DNA from: Mesobacillus foraminis
GTDB lineage: Bacteria; Bacillota; Bacilli; Bacillales; Cytobacillaceae
Length of the DNA: 64,000 nucleotides
Reading direction: 5' to 3'
Assembly (NCBI RefSeq): GCF_004340465.1
Contig: NZ_SLVV01000014.1
Span: 98,071-162,070, forward strand
Below the pieces are notes generated by a model. It had not been told where the DNA came from, did no database searches, and saw only the letters and a list, made by a program, of their open reading frames with translations. This document shows positions 35,835 to 45,711 of this stretch, piece by piece; the first letter of the stretch is position 1, and every line of letters starts with the position of its first letter. Both the position numbers and the translations under genes were made by a program.

Positions 35835-35876
35835 AAAAAGCCCATTTTCCACGAACAACTAATATCGGGCTTTTTG
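35835..35876 (+). terminator. Rho-independent terminator-like hairpin
   Basis: AAAAAGCCC (35835-35843) pairs with GGGCTTTTT (35867-35875) across a 23-nt loop. No gene lies between this and the previous terminator; it may end a short RNA. Confidence 0.6.
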
Positions 35877-35918
35877 TCGAAAAGTTTTTTTGACAAGTGG
35901 AGCTATTTAGTAATCCTA

Positions 35919-35947
35919 TATACTAGTAATCAGTAACACTGAATAGT
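35919..35947 (+). promoter_or_regulatory. Candidate PadR operator upstream of the PadR gene
   Basis: CAGT-AAC-ACTG (inside ATCAGTAACACTGAATAGT, 35929-35947) is a perfect short dyad, overlapped by TACT...AGTA. A near copy (ATCAGTAAGACTGAGTAGT, 17 of 19 identical) lies at 36941-36959. A TTGACA box is at 35890. Confidence 0.55.
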
Positions 35948-36015
35948 GGAAACGCTCAATACATTTACAACTTATTACTCAAAAATATAAGTAAAAGAAA
36001 TGGGGGGGTAAAAAA

Positions 36016-36348
36016 TTGGAAAATATCACGGAAATGCTGAAAGGGGTGCTTGAGGGTTGTGTGCTAGAAATTATCAGCCGCGGTGAAACTTACGGCTATG
36101 AAATCACACAACAGCTGCGAGAACTCGGCTTCACTGATGTGGTTGAAGGCACAGTTTATACGATTACCATGCGGCTTGAGAAAAACAATCTGGTGGACAT
36201 TGAGAAAAAGCCATCCACAATGGGACCGCCCAGAAAATTTTACACACTCAACGCAGCAGGTCAAAAGCAACTCGAAATTTTTTGGGAAAAATGGGACTTC
36301 GTCTCGAGTAAAATAAACGAACTTAAAACTAAAATAAAAGTAAAGTAA
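36016..36348 (+). CDS. PadR-family transcriptional regulator
   Basis: 110 aa from TTG behind GGGGGGGT. Winged helix with LEGCVLEIISRGETYGYEI, EGTVYTITMRLEKNNLV and the wing RKFYTLNAAGQKQL. PadR repressors of this size autoregulate and usually control a downstream membrane or ABC transporter gene that responds to drugs. It is followed 12 bp later by a DUF1048 gene, the usual partner. Confidence 0.93.
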   Translation: MENITEMLKGVLEGCVLEIISRGETYGYEITQQLRELGFTDVVEGTVYTITMRLEKNNLVDIEKKPSTMGPPRKFYTLNAAGQKQLEIFWEKWDFVSSKINELKTKIKVK

Positions 36349-36360
36349 AGGAGAAATAAT

Positions 36361-36699
36361 ATGACTATTTTTGAAAAGATTATTGGAAGTCTGGATGACA
36401 AACGGGAATGGAAGGCGATGGAAGCGCGTGCGAAGTCACTTCCAACTGAGTACCGCAACGCTTACAACGCCATCAAAAAATATTTGTGGACCGCAGGCGG
36501 CCCCTCCGACTGGAAAGACAGCAGCCGTATCTTTGGCGGCATTCTCGATCTTTTCGAGGAAGGTGCCGCGGAAGGCAAAAAAGTCACTGACCTAACGGGC
36601 AAGGACGTTGCTGCTTTCTGCGACGAGCTAGTGAAGGACGAGAAAACCTGGAAGGACAAATACCGCAAGAAATTAAACGATACGATTGATCGTGGCTAA
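36361..36699 (+). CDS. DUF1048 protein
   Basis: 112 aa, helical, with [20 protein letters not shown] and [12 protein letters not shown], the hallmarks of DUF1048 proteins regularly coded behind PadR regulators. AAAGGAG precedes the ATG. The ABC transporter that often completes this operon is absent here. Function unknown. Confidence 0.9.
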   Translation: MTIFEKIIGSLDDKREWKAMEARAKSLPTEYRNAYNAIKKYLWTAGGPSDWKDSSRIFGGILDLFEEGAAEGKKVTDLTGKDVAAFCDELVKDEKTWKDKYRKKLNDTIDRG

Positions 36700-36940
36700 C
36701 GGCAAAGTTCTAGTGGATTTTTCGATAAGCAATAATCTCACAATGTCACAGGACGACTTGAATTCCTTTCCTAGGAACTACCAGCAAACGTAAAAACTAA
36801 GTCCGCAAGTTTTGTAAAGATATGAGATCATGAAGCGATTGAAAAGGGTAAACTCAATAGATACTCCCTATAGAATAACATTGTAATGTGTAACCCTTAC
36901 TAATCCGTTTTTTTTAACACGGTAGTCAGTATTACGGGAT

Positions 36941-36959
36941 ATCAGTAAGACTGAGTAGT
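36941..36959 (+). promoter_or_regulatory. Second candidate PadR operator
   Basis: CAGT-AAG-ACTG in the same sequence context as the site before the PadR gene, but downstream of DUF1048 and with no PadR-target gene following. The rest of 36700-37163 holds no supported gene. Confidence 0.45.
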
Positions 36960-37163
36960 TAAAGAAAGGCATCTAACGCCTTGCTGCACTTTTTATATGG
37001 AAGAAAAGGATGGGAATGCAATGATTTCTTAAAAGGGGTAAAAAATCCCTTAAAGGAGAGGGAGCAAAAAAGCAGCCTTTTCTTCCAATAAAGGTTACTT
37101 GAGAAGGAAAATGCCACATAAGAATAGAATGATTCAGGGGAAATGGGTATCTGGAGGAGATTT

Positions 37164-37721
37164 ATGAAATTCGTGCTTATATTTGGGTCCCAGGCAGCCG
37201 GCAAAATGACAGTAGGACAGGAATTGGAAAAAAGAACGGAATTGAAACTATTCCACAATCATATGACCATTGATTTACTTGCACCTATATTCGGATTTAA
37301 TCCGGAAATGTGGAGATTGGTCAATTTGTTTCGTAAGGAAATATTTGAGTCAGTTGCAAAGAGTGACATGGAAGGTTTGATCTTTACATATGTGTGGGGA
37401 TTTGACCTGCAAGAAGATTGGGATTATGTCAACAATATTTGTGGAATTTTCGAGTCCAGAGGAGGGACAGTTTACTTTGTAGAACTTGAGGCGGATTTGG
37501 AAGAAAGACTTCGACGAAACAAAAGTCCTAACAGACTTGAACACAAGCCCACTAAAAGAAACGTTGAATGGTCTGAAAAAGAATTAAAGGCATCAATCGA
37601 AAAACACAGATTGAACTCCCATGAAGGTGAAATAAAAAAGGAACAATATATAAAGATAAACAATACTGATTTGAGTGCTGCAGAGGCAGCCCAATTTATT
37701 AAAGAAAGATTTAACTTATAA
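37164..37721 (+). CDS. P-loop ATPase/kinase, shikimate-kinase-like
   Basis: 185 aa. Walker A in FGSQAAGKMTVG near residues 7-18 and a core resembling small AAA/nucleoside-kinase-like proteins (LFHNHMTIDLLAP, RRNKSPNRLEHKPTKR with Arg/Lys lid). The substrate is unknown. The ATG at 37164 follows GGAGGAG; the longer frame from 37143 is not preferred. Confidence 0.85.
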   Translation: MKFVLIFGSQAAGKMTVGQELEKRTELKLFHNHMTIDLLAPIFGFNPEMWRLVNLFRKEIFESVAKSDMEGLIFTYVWGFDLQEDWDYVNNICGIFESRGGTVYFVELEADLEERLRRNKSPNRLEHKPTKRNVEWSEKELKASIEKHRLNSHEGEIKKEQYIKINNTDLSAAEAAQFIKERFNL

Positions 37722-37924
37722 ATCTTATGCAGAGTATTCTTCCGCTGGGAAGTTCCGCTTGATGTACAATTTTTTAATTTATTGATAATGATGTTCATTT
37801 TTTTACATGTCCATCATTCAGAAAGTAACATAGAGAGCTCTTTATTATTTTCCTCTATTGAATAATGTTTATTACTTGTAAAGAAAGACTTTTGAGAAAT
37901 ATAACATAAATAGAAGGTGGAATT

Positions 37925-38815
37925 ATGAGCAGAATGCATGCCAATGAATTGGATGTTCATATGAGTCTTGTTAGAGACTTAATCGATCAGCAGTTCCCTG
38001 AATTCTCCAGGTTACCGATAACTCCCGTGAATTCGGTTGGTACGGTTAATCATGTATACAGGCTGGGGGAAGAGCTATTTATACGCCTGCCAAGGGTAAA
38101 AGAGTGGGCAGATATAGAAAAAGAGTGGAGATGGATTCCTTATCTAGCTCCCCGCTTGACACTCAAGATACCCGAACCCGTGGCTTTAGGTCAACCTGAT
38201 CCTTTATACCCTGTGAACTGGGCCATATACAAATGGATAGAGGGCAATAACTATTCTGATGAGTTAATTGATGACGAAAGAGGAGCTGCAAGGGATTTGG
38301 CACATTTTGTTAATGAAATTCACTCAATTGATGTGCCGGCTGGTACGCCCAGGGCAGGACGAGCTCCTTTGCTTGAGTTAAATAAAAGAACAATAGATTG
38401 TATGAATGAGGCAGATGATTTGCTGGACAGAGACAGAGTATTAGCAGCGTGGGAAGATTCCTGTAAAGCTTCTGTCTGGAACGGTCATCCAGTATGGATA
38501 CATGCTGATTTACTTAGAACCAATCTTTTGGTTCATTCGGGACGTTTAGCTGCAGTCATCGATTTTGGCGGAGCGGGAATTGGAGATCCGGCTTTTGACC
38601 TTATACCTGCTTGGAGTATCTTCAACTCCAAAGGGCGGAAAGTCTTTCAGAATTCCATCCATGCCGACAAGGATACATGGCTTCGCGCCCGAGGGTATGC
38701 ACTTCACCAGGCAGTACTGATCATTCCATACTATCGAGCAACAAACCCACAATTTGTTACCCTGGCGAAAAGAACGCTGGATGAGATATTGGCGGACATC
38801 GAAACAGGAGAATAA
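37925..38815 (+). CDS. Aminoglycoside phosphotransferase family protein
   Basis: 296 aa. Brenner motif WIHADLLRTNLL (His, Asp and Asn intact) and IDFGGAGIGDPAFDL. The N-lobe contains LFIRLPRVKEW. This subgroup is widespread in Bacillaceae, with possible but unproven roles in antibiotic or sugar phosphorylation. AGAAGGTGG precedes the ATG. Confidence 0.9.
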   Translation: MSRMHANELDVHMSLVRDLIDQQFPEFSRLPITPVNSVGTVNHVYRLGEELFIRLPRVKEWADIEKEWRWIPYLAPRLTLKIPEPVALGQPDPLYPVNWAIYKWIEGNNYSDELIDDERGAARDLAHFVNEIHSIDVPAGTPRAGRAPLLELNKRTIDCMNEADDLLDRDRVLAAWEDSCKASVWNGHPVWIHADLLRTNLLVHSGRLAAVIDFGGAGIGDPAFDLIPAWSIFNSKGRKVFQNSIHADKDTWLRARGYALHQAVLIIPYYRATNPQFVTLAKRTLDEILADIETGE

Positions 38816-39059
38816 GAAATTGAAATAAGGTAGGCACGTTTGAAATCCTATCCTCGGAGTCTTAAAAGTATATAATGTCTCAGGAACATGCAGCAGATAG
38901 TTCGATTCCCAACCTAACAAAAGACCTCCTATAACGGAAAGGGGGTAGACGCTTTTACAAGATAATAAGTTTCCTATATAGGCTTGTTTGTTGGGGCATT
39001 AAAAGACTTTCTGCAAAAATCATTTTTTTGATGAAAAATGTCTTGCAATGACAGGCTGG

Positions 39060-39087
39060 GGTGCTTCTGAGAAAAGCGCCTTTTTTT
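39060..39087 (+). terminator. Rho-independent terminator
   Basis: GGTGCTT (39060-39066) pairs with AAGCGCC (39074-39080), followed by seven T. The surrounding 38816-39246 spacer has no supported gene. Confidence 0.75.
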
Positions 39088-39246
39088 GCTGATTTTTATG
39101 TCCAAAAGGGACTTAATATAAGTTGATTTATATTCAATCGTAAAGGCTGTTCATTCACAGTCAATTCCCAAAAATGGAATTAATCTGGAGTTTATATTAA
39201 AATGGTAAATTGTGAGGTAATATATTCCATAACGAGGGGGAGAACG

Positions 39247-40707
39247 ATGAAGAAAATTTTAGTAAAATCCATGCTTTCTGTGACCGTAGCATTCGGTCTC
39301 GTGGCAGGAGGTGCAGCACCTGGTCTGGCTGCTGAAAACCAAGTGGCAAAAACAGAAGGGAAAAACCTGTATGCAATCGCATTTAAAAACGGGCTGCCAA
39401 AGGATTATGAACAAGCAATCGAGAAGGCAGGCGGCCATGTCGGGAATGCACTCCCGGAAGTGGGTGGGATCCAGGCCATGTCCGATAATCCTGCATTTTT
39501 AAGCAATCTAAAAAAATTGCCGTCCATTGAGGTGGCCAGCAGGGAAGTGCCGCTCACATTGAACCAGCCAGCAGTGATTTCGAATCTGGCCCAAACTGCT
39601 GCCATCAATGAACAGGGAAGTCTGTGGGATTCTCAATGGGACATTCAGAGGGTAACAAACAATGGAGAATCCTATAAAATCGAAACCGGCGGATATAAAA
39701 ATGAAGACGGAGATACCGTACATAAAGCGGTTGTAGGTGTTATTGATACGGGAATTGACCCGGAACATCCGGATTTACAGAAAAATCTTCTTGGAGGGGT
39801 GAATTTGGTCCCCGCCGGCATGGATGAAACTGAAACCGGAGATCCCAATGACCTAGTGGACCGAAATGGCCATGGAACACATGTCTCCGGAATCATTGCC
39901 GCAAATGGAAATGTCAAAGGGGTAGGACCTGATCTTGGAATTCGTACCTATCGTGTCCTCTATTCGGAGCTGGCTCTCACGACGCCATCCATCATCATTG
40001 ATGGCATCATTGCAGCTGCGAATGACGAGGTCGACGTTATCAATATGTCTCTCAGACTCTATAATACTTCAAAAACAATTATGGATGGCGAAACCTATAA
40101 AACAACAGCTGATACCTTATTGTGGAAACGTGCGATTCAATACGCCCTGAAGAAAAATGTAACCGTAGTAGGGGGGAGCGGGAATGAGAGCTTGAACCTT
40201 GATAACAAAAATGAGGTTACTAATTACTTAAGCACCCTTTACGAACCACTTGGAATCACACTCAAGGGACCGACAACGGTTGTGCCGGCACAGATGCCAG
40301 GTGTAATCAATGTATCCGCTTCGAACAAATGGTCTCAACAAGAACTTGCCTTCTTCTCTAATTATGGAAATAGTGCGATTGACGTGGCTGCTCCAGGAGG
40401 AGACCTTGGCAGGAAATATGCAGAAACCCTAGATCCAGAAAGTGCCGATACAACGAACCTAATCCTTAGTACATGGCCGACCTACTTGGGTACCCCTTAT
40501 TCCTATAACGCAGGAACATCAATGGCTGCTCCGCAAGTAGCCGGAATTGCAGGGGTTCTAAAAGCAGCAAACCCAGACCTAAAACCTTCACAAGTTTCAG
40601 CCATCATTAACCAGACAGCCATTGACTACGGAAAGCCAGGCCAGGATGCTCTTTTCGGTTCAGGTGAGGCCAATGCGTATCGGGCATTGAAGGGAATTAA
40701 GAAGTAA
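39247..40707 (+). CDS. Secreted S8 family subtilisin-like serine protease
   Basis: 486 aa. Signal peptide (MKKILVKSMLSVTVAFGLVAGG, cleavage after GLAA or nearby), an inhibitor-like propeptide (residues about 35-110) and the catalytic domain: VGVIDTGIDPEHPDL (Asp), NGHGTHVSGIIAANG (His), GGSGNES region, and GTSMAAPQVAGIAGVLK (Ser). ATG at 39247 follows GAGGGGGAG; the longer frame from 39202 is not preferred. Exported serine endopeptidase. Confidence 0.95.
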   Translation: MKKILVKSMLSVTVAFGLVAGGAAPGLAAENQVAKTEGKNLYAIAFKNGLPKDYEQAIEKAGGHVGNALPEVGGIQAMSDNPAFLSNLKKLPSIEVASREVPLTLNQPAVISNLAQTAAINEQGSLWDSQWDIQRVTNNGESYKIETGGYKNEDGDTVHKAVVGVIDTGIDPEHPDLQKNLLGGVNLVPAGMDETETGDPNDLVDRNGHGTHVSGIIAANGNVKGVGPDLGIRTYRVLYSELALTTPSIIIDGIIAAANDEVDVINMSLRLYNTSKTIMDGETYKTTADTLLWKRAIQYALKKNVTVVGGSGNESLNLDNKNEVTNYLSTLYEPLGITLKGPTTVVPAQMPGVINVSASNKWSQQELAFFSNYGNSAIDVAAPGGDLGRKYAETLDPESADTTNLILSTWPTYLGTPYSYNAGTSMAAPQVAGIAGVLKAANPDLKPSQVSAIINQTAIDYGKPGQDALFGSGEANAYRALKGIKK

Positions 40708-40738
40708 GGCTTTTAGTAAGGAAAAGACTTCATGTCAG

Positions 40739-40779
40739 AAACGGGGACATCACCTAAATTAGGGATGTGCCCGTTTTTT
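40739..40779 (+). terminator. Rho-independent terminator
   Basis: AAACGGG...ACATC pairs with GATGT...CCCGTTT (one mismatch), followed by a T run, behind the protease gene. Confidence 0.85.
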
Positions 40780-40811
40780 ACTCAGTAAGAAATTAAATGT
40801 CCCCGGGAATT

Positions 40812-41533
40812 CGTTTAAAAAAATAAATGGTCTGAATTGAAAAATATAAAGGGTCATTTGAAAAATAAAACAGTCGATTAGGATAATAAATCAGGAAATT
40901 GAAAAATAAGAGGCTGACTTTGAAAAATAAATGTAGGACCACAAGCAAAGGCAGAGGCTTTGAAAAATAAATGCTTGGAAATGATAAGTAAAAAGGGGCA
41001 TTTGGAAAATAAATTGGTCGATTTTGATAATAAATCAGGAATTTGAAAAATAAGAGGCTTCCTTCGAAAAATAAGTGTAGGGCCACAAGCAAAGACAAAG
41101 GCTTTGAAAAATAAATGCTTGGAAATGAAAAGTAAAAAGGGACATTTGAAAAATAAACCAGTCGATTAGGATAAAAAATAAGGAAATTGAAAAATAAGAG
41201 GCTGACTTTGAAAAATAAGTGTAGGGCCATAAGCGAAAGCAAAGGCTATGAAAAATAAATGACTGGAATTGAAAAATAAAAAGGCGACTTTGAAAAATAA
41301 ACCAGTCGATTAGGATAATAAATCAGGAAATTGAAAAATAAGAGGCTGACATTGAAAAATAAGTGTAGGGCCACAAGCGAAGGCAAAGGCTATGAAAAAT
41401 AAATGAGTGGAAATAATAAATAAAAAGGGACATACAAAAAATAAAAATGTCGATTAGGATAATAATCAGGGAATTTGAAAAATAAGAGGCTGACTTCGAA
41501 AAATATGTGTAGGGCGACAAGCGAAAGCAAAGG
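40812..41533 (+). repeat. 144-bp tandem array, five copies, with phased A-tracts
   Basis: The marker GTCGAT recurs at 40873, 41017, 41161, 41305 and 41449, exactly 144 bp apart. Each unit is built of GAAAAATAA boxes spaced 21 or about 41 bp (21+40+21+21+41), so A-tracts recur every two or four helical turns. Phe-rich minus-strand frames stay open across it only because 144 is divisible by three. Not CRISPR: no unique spacers. Confidence 0.95.
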
Positions 41534-41674
41534 TACATCTAAGCTGGAAATGTGCACTCTACCCAAGTAGATTCATTAATTTAAATGAAGATGAAACTTT
41601 TCAGGAACTTAAACAGTATTAATGGGTACATCCTTTTGGCTGTCAGCAACAAAATCTAATTCCTTTGATATGGA

Positions 41675-42187
41675 ATGACTGGGATTGGATACGGAAAGAA
41701 GGTATATGGGTTGAAGATAAAGCGAAGGATAAAATACTATCTGCTCCGCTTATTTCGTATAAAGGCCAGCCCTCAGCAGGTGGCTTTTAGTCTGACATTA
41801 GGTTTTATCCCGAGCTGGATTCCTACGTTTGGCATTGGACCGATCCTTTCTGTTGCAATCACGAAAGTACTAAGAGGAAATATCATCGCCGCCGTTATTG
41901 GCGGTGTTATTGGAACGCCTATTTGGCCGCTGCTCTTTTTCCTTAACTATAAAATGGGAAGTCTTTTCTTTATAAAACAAATCAACTTGGATGAAGTAGA
42001 CGATATCGAATATGTAGAAACCTTAAATGAAACAGTAGGGAGCATTCAATCGGGCAGTGTACTTTTCCTGGCTGGTTCGGTTATTAATATCATCGTTTTT
42101 TCCCTTATTATGTATGGCGGATTGTACATTCTGCTGAAAAAATACCGCGGGCATATTTTGCAAAAATTACAGAACATCAGCTGTTGA
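41675..42187 (+). CDS. DUF2062 membrane protein
   Basis: 170 aa. The DUF2062 core RIKASPQQVAFSLTLGFIPSW is followed by GIGPILSVAITKVLRGN and GVIGTPIWPLLF, with three to four membrane segments. A TTG at 41711 with GAAGG upstream is an alternative start (158 aa). The family is found next to glycan or lipid synthesis genes; here it precedes an LtaS-like gene. Function unknown. Confidence 0.88.
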   Translation: MTGIGYGKKVYGLKIKRRIKYYLLRLFRIKASPQQVAFSLTLGFIPSWIPTFGIGPILSVAITKVLRGNIIAAVIGGVIGTPIWPLLFFLNYKMGSLFFIKQINLDEVDDIEYVETLNETVGSIQSGSVLFLAGSVINIIVFSLIMYGGLYILLKKYRGHILQKLQNISC

Positions 42188-42339
42188 TGCTGTCTGAAGG
42201 TTGGAGGGAAAAACAACAAGGAAGGAATACAACAAGATGTAATGAACTTTTTTGGTGAATCGCATTGGTGCCGTGGAATCACCAACTTTTAAAATATTTA
42301 TCACAACGGTGCCGTTTTTAGATTAGAAGAGGTGTTAAC

Positions 42340-44292
42340 ATGTTCAAATTTTTTTCGTCAAGGCTCGGCTTCTTTTGGGTAGCCGTTGTTCTTTTTTGGA
42401 TCAAAACATACAGCATATATAAAATTGAATTTCTATTAGGTGTAAAAGGTGCCATGCAGGAGTTTCTCTTGTTTTTCAATCCATTAAGTTCAGGCATCCT
42501 TTTAATGGGACTTGCTTTATTTTTAAAAGGGAAGAGAGCAGGGAGAAGCATCATCTACCTTAGTGCCTTCTTATTCCTGATTTTGTATTCGAACGTGGTA
42601 TATTACCGTTTTAACAGCGATTTCATCACATTGGCGACACTTACACAGACTTCCAATTTTGGAAGCAGTTTAGGCGGAAGCATTATAAATTTAATGGAAC
42701 CTTATGATATTCTCTATCTCATCGACATTCTATTTTTAATATACTTTTATAAAAAGGTTAGTGGCAATTGGACCAATGAACGATTAAAACTATATAAGCC
42801 TATAACGGTACTGGCAGCTGGAGTCATCGCTTTCAGTGTCAATCTCCACCTGGCTGAAAAGGACCGTCCGCAGCTTCTTGAAAGGACATTTGACCGCAAC
42901 TATTTGGTCAAGTACTTGGGAACTTATAATTTTATCCTTTATGATTCCTACTTAAGCGTTCAAAATTCAACTCAGCGTGTGCTGGCAAACAGCAGTGATC
43001 TCATTGAAGTTGAAAACTATACGAAAGCAAAATATGCTGATCCAAACCCGGACTATTTTGGTATGGGCTCAGGTAAAAATATCATAAAAATCCATCTGGA
43101 ATCTTTTCAGTCCTTCCTGATCGATTATAAATTGAATGGGGAAGAAGTAACCCCGTTTCTTAATTCTTTGGTTCATGACAGCAGTAAAAATTTTACGTAC
43201 TTTGACAACTTCTTTCATCAGACCGAACAGGGGAAGACAGCCGATGCAGAGTTAATTATGGATACATCCCTTTATGGTCTGTCACAAGGAGCAGCCTTTG
43301 TCACCAAGGGGAAAAATACGTTTCAGTCCTTGCCGGCCATCATGCATCAGCAGCAAGGATATACGAGTGCGGTCTTCCATGGAGACGGGAAATCGTTCTG
43401 GAATCGTGATAAAATCTACAAAAGACTGGGAATCGACCAATTCTATTACGATCTTTACTATAATATGAGTGATGAAAATGTGATTAACTACGGATTAAAA
43501 GATAAACCGTTTTTTAAAGAATCCGTTCCCATGCTTAAAGAGTTAAAACAGCCTTTCTATGCGCATATGATTACGCTGACCAATCACCATCCTTTTATCC
43601 TGGACGAAGAAGAAGCCACGATTGCTTCACCGGAAACAGGCAATAGCACTGTGGATGGCTACTTCAGGACGGCCCGTTACCTGGATGAAGCCTTGGCACA
43701 GTTTTTTCACGACTTAAAGGAAGCCGGATTATATGATGACTCCATTATCATGATCTACGGCGACCATTACGGCATTTCCTCCAATCATAAAAAGGCCATG
43801 GAGGAAATCTTGAATGAAGAGATTACGCCTTTAGAATATGCCGAGTTGCAGCGGGTTCCTCTTATGATTCGTATCCCGGGGGTAGACGGACAAGGGATAA
43901 ACCATGAATATGCAGGCATGGTGGACGTGGTGCCAACTCTCCTTCATATCCTGGGAATCGATGCTAAGGATTACTTGCTATTTGGAAGTGACTTATTCTC
44001 GAAGAATCACCGAAGCTATGTTCCGTTCCGAAACGGGGACTTTGTAACAGCTGAGTACAGCTACATTAAAGGAGTATTTTACAATAATGAGACGAAGGAA
44101 CCGATAACGAATCCAACAGATAAAATGGTTAATACCAGAGATACCGTACTTCAGGAATTAGGATTTTCAGATAAACTGTTAAATGGAGATCTATTGCGCT
44201 TCTACACACCAAATAAGGAATGGAAACCCATCGACGCAAGAGATTATCATTACGGAAAGCCAGAGGAAAAAGCTGCCGCTGAAACGAGATGA
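42340..44292 (+). CDS. Lipoteichoic acid synthase family protein (LtaS/YfnI/YqgS-like)
   Basis: 650 aa. Five N-terminal membrane helices (within residues 5-180) and an extracellular sulfatase-fold domain. Seen: HLESFQ metal site, the nucleophile region HQTEQGKTADAEL with catalytic Thr, HMITLTNHHPF and IYGDHYG with metal-binding Asp and His. It transfers glycerol phosphate from phosphatidylglycerol to the growing lipoteichoic acid chain. AGAGGTG precedes the ATG. Several paralogues exist in Bacillus, so the exact gene name is left open. Confidence 0.93.
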   Translation: MFKFFSSRLGFFWVAVVLFWIKTYSIYKIEFLLGVKGAMQEFLLFFNPLSSGILLMGLALFLKGKRAGRSIIYLSAFLFLILYSNVVYYRFNSDFITLATLTQTSNFGSSLGGSIINLMEPYDILYLIDILFLIYFYKKVSGNWTNERLKLYKPITVLAAGVIAFSVNLHLAEKDRPQLLERTFDRNYLVKYLGTYNFILYDSYLSVQNSTQRVLANSSDLIEVENYTKAKYADPNPDYFGMGSGKNIIKIHLESFQSFLIDYKLNGEEVTPFLNSLVHDSSKNFTYFDNFFHQTEQGKTADAELIMDTSLYGLSQGAAFVTKGKNTFQSLPAIMHQQQGYTSAVFHGDGKSFWNRDKIYKRLGIDQFYYDLYYNMSDENVINYGLKDKPFFKESVPMLKELKQPFYAHMITLTNHHPFILDEEEATIASPETGNSTVDGYFRTARYLDEALAQFFHDLKEAGLYDDSIIMIYGDHYGISSNHKKAMEEILNEEITPLEYAELQRVPLMIRIPGVDGQGINHEYAGMVDVVPTLLHILGIDAKDYLLFGSDLFSKNHRSYVPFRNGDFVTAEYSYIKGVFYNNETKEPITNPTDKMVNTRDTVLQELGFSDKLLNGDLLRFYTPNKEWKPIDARDYHYGKPEEKAAAETR

Positions 44293-44332
44293 AGTTCAGT
44301 GAATGAAAATACCTAAGCCTCAGTTTAATAGA

Positions 44333-44365
44333 AAAGGGCTCGGAATGTCATTCCGGACCCTTTTT
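44333..44365 (+). terminator. Rho-independent terminator
   Basis: AAAGGG...CGGAAT pairs with ATTCCG...CCCTTT, followed by T, behind the LtaS-family gene. Confidence 0.8.
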
Positions 44366-44501
44366 GGCTATGTAAAAGTTCTTTGTTGATTTTGGGGAAA
44401 ACTTGAAAGCTGCTATTACTAGTCGCTTCAGACTGTAGACAAACTCTCGCTGAAAATTGAGTTTGTAACAGTCTTTTATTTTGTGCGGTTGTAAAACTGG
44501 G

Positions 44502-44635
44502 CTGTTGACTTCCGTTCCAGCCGCTTAGCTTTCCGCGGGCGGTCCGGGAAGCCTCCTCGGCGCTTGACGCACCTGCGGGGTCTCCCCTGACCCGTGCTCC
44601 CGCAGGAGTCTCGCGGCTTCCACTCCAATCAACAG
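44502..44635. repeat. REP-like GC-rich imperfect palindrome
   Basis: About 134 bp bounded by CTGTTGA and TCAACAG inverted ends and containing CCTGCGGGGTCTCCCC and GCTCCCGCAGGAGTC. This GC-rich intergenic palindrome is a familiar dispersed element in Bacillus genomes. It is followed by an AT-rich spacer to the GDSL gene. Confidence 0.75.
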
Positions 44636-44984
44636 GGTGTTAATAGTTAATATGGGAGTAAAACCAAGTTTATTTTAAAATTGATATAAATAACCCATGA
44701 GGTGATAAGGACAACCATTGTTAAGAGTATTGTTAATGATTTTTTCAATGTTACCTCCCTCTATCAATCAGCTTAAACGTAAACGATCATAAGTATCTGT
44801 CATTTCAAATAATAATGATGATCATTAAAACTCTTTTATATTGTTTCTTGTGCTCTCGTTGCTTTCGACGATAATCAAAAAACAAATGAAGCTGACATTT
44901 GTTTTTAGAAAACATTGAAGGTTCTGCAAAACCACTATACTATAAATATAGTTATACATAATGAACAGGAGAGGGGAAAGATTT

Positions 44985-45641
44985 ATGGGTGACAAGAAAC
45001 ACATCGTGTTATTTCAAGGAGATTCGATTACAGATGGAGCACGGTCACGAAACCAGGATCCAAGTCATTTACTGGGAGACAGCTATGCATTTACGATTGC
45101 AGGCAAGCTGAGCTATGAACTGGCGGAGAAAAATCCTCAGTTTATCAATAGGGGAGTGAGCGGTGACCGGGTTTCTGATTTATATGCCCGGTGGAATGAG
45201 GATGCCATTAGCTTACAGCCATCGCTAATTAGTTTTTTAATTGGTGTGAATGATGCCTGGAGGTCGATGTCCAATGAGCCAAGCGGAATAACGGATCGTT
45301 TTGAAAGGGCTTACCGACATCTGCTGGCAGAAACAAAAGAGGTGCTTCCAGAAACAGGCCTGGTGATATGCGAACCGTTTATCTTAAACACAGGGTCCAC
45401 TGCCGAGAAATGGGATGCCTGGAAGATGCGCCTTGAACAGTATCAGGATATCGCGGGTAACTTGTCGGAGGAATTTGGAGCTGTTTTTGTTCCATTGCAA
45501 AAACCGTTCAACGAAGCCTGCGAACGCCAGGAACCTTCCTATTGGCTGTGGGATGGGGTGCATCCAACTCCGGCAGGCCACGAATTGATTGCACGGGAAT
45601 GGTTAAACGTCGTGCAAAACAGCAAGCTGGCGATTCGATAA
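44985..45641 (+). CDS. SGNH/GDSL-family hydrolase
   Basis: 218 aa. GDS motif in LFQGDSITDG (Ser near residue 14), the G in NRGVSGDR, N in IGVND and D-x-x-H in WDGVHPTPAGH: all four SGNH blocks. No signal peptide, so an intracellular acetyl-ester hydrolase on sugars or similar is likely. ATG at 44985 follows GGAGAGGGG. Confidence 0.93.
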   Translation: MGDKKHIVLFQGDSITDGARSRNQDPSHLLGDSYAFTIAGKLSYELAEKNPQFINRGVSGDRVSDLYARWNEDAISLQPSLISFLIGVNDAWRSMSNEPSGITDRFERAYRHLLAETKEVLPETGLVICEPFILNTGSTAEKWDAWKMRLEQYQDIAGNLSEEFGAVFVPLQKPFNEACERQEPSYWLWDGVHPTPAGHELIAREWLNVVQNSKLAIR

Positions 45642-45682
45642 TAAGCGAGTGTATGACTAAAAATATCGACTAACGTTCGTGC

Positions 45683-45711
45683 AAACCGGGTAAATTTTGC
45701 CCGGTTTTTTT
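45683..45711 (+). terminator. Rho-independent terminator
   Basis: AAACCGGG (45683-45690) pairs with CCCGGTTT (45700-45707), then T run, behind the GDSL gene. The following spacer (45712-46244) shows no supported gene. Confidence 0.85.

Noticed and set aside
28200..41533. The two tandem arrays as CRISPR
   Set aside because: No unique spacers, repeats are contiguous, and no cas genes are nearby.
40793..41538. Phe/Leu/Tyr-rich minus-strand ORFs of 149 and 71 codons
   Set aside because: They are by-products of the 144-bp repeat, whose length is a multiple of three; no ribosome binding site and no signal of selection.
44502..44635. Insertion sequence
   Set aside because: No transposase frame or target duplication; it fits a REP-like palindromic element.
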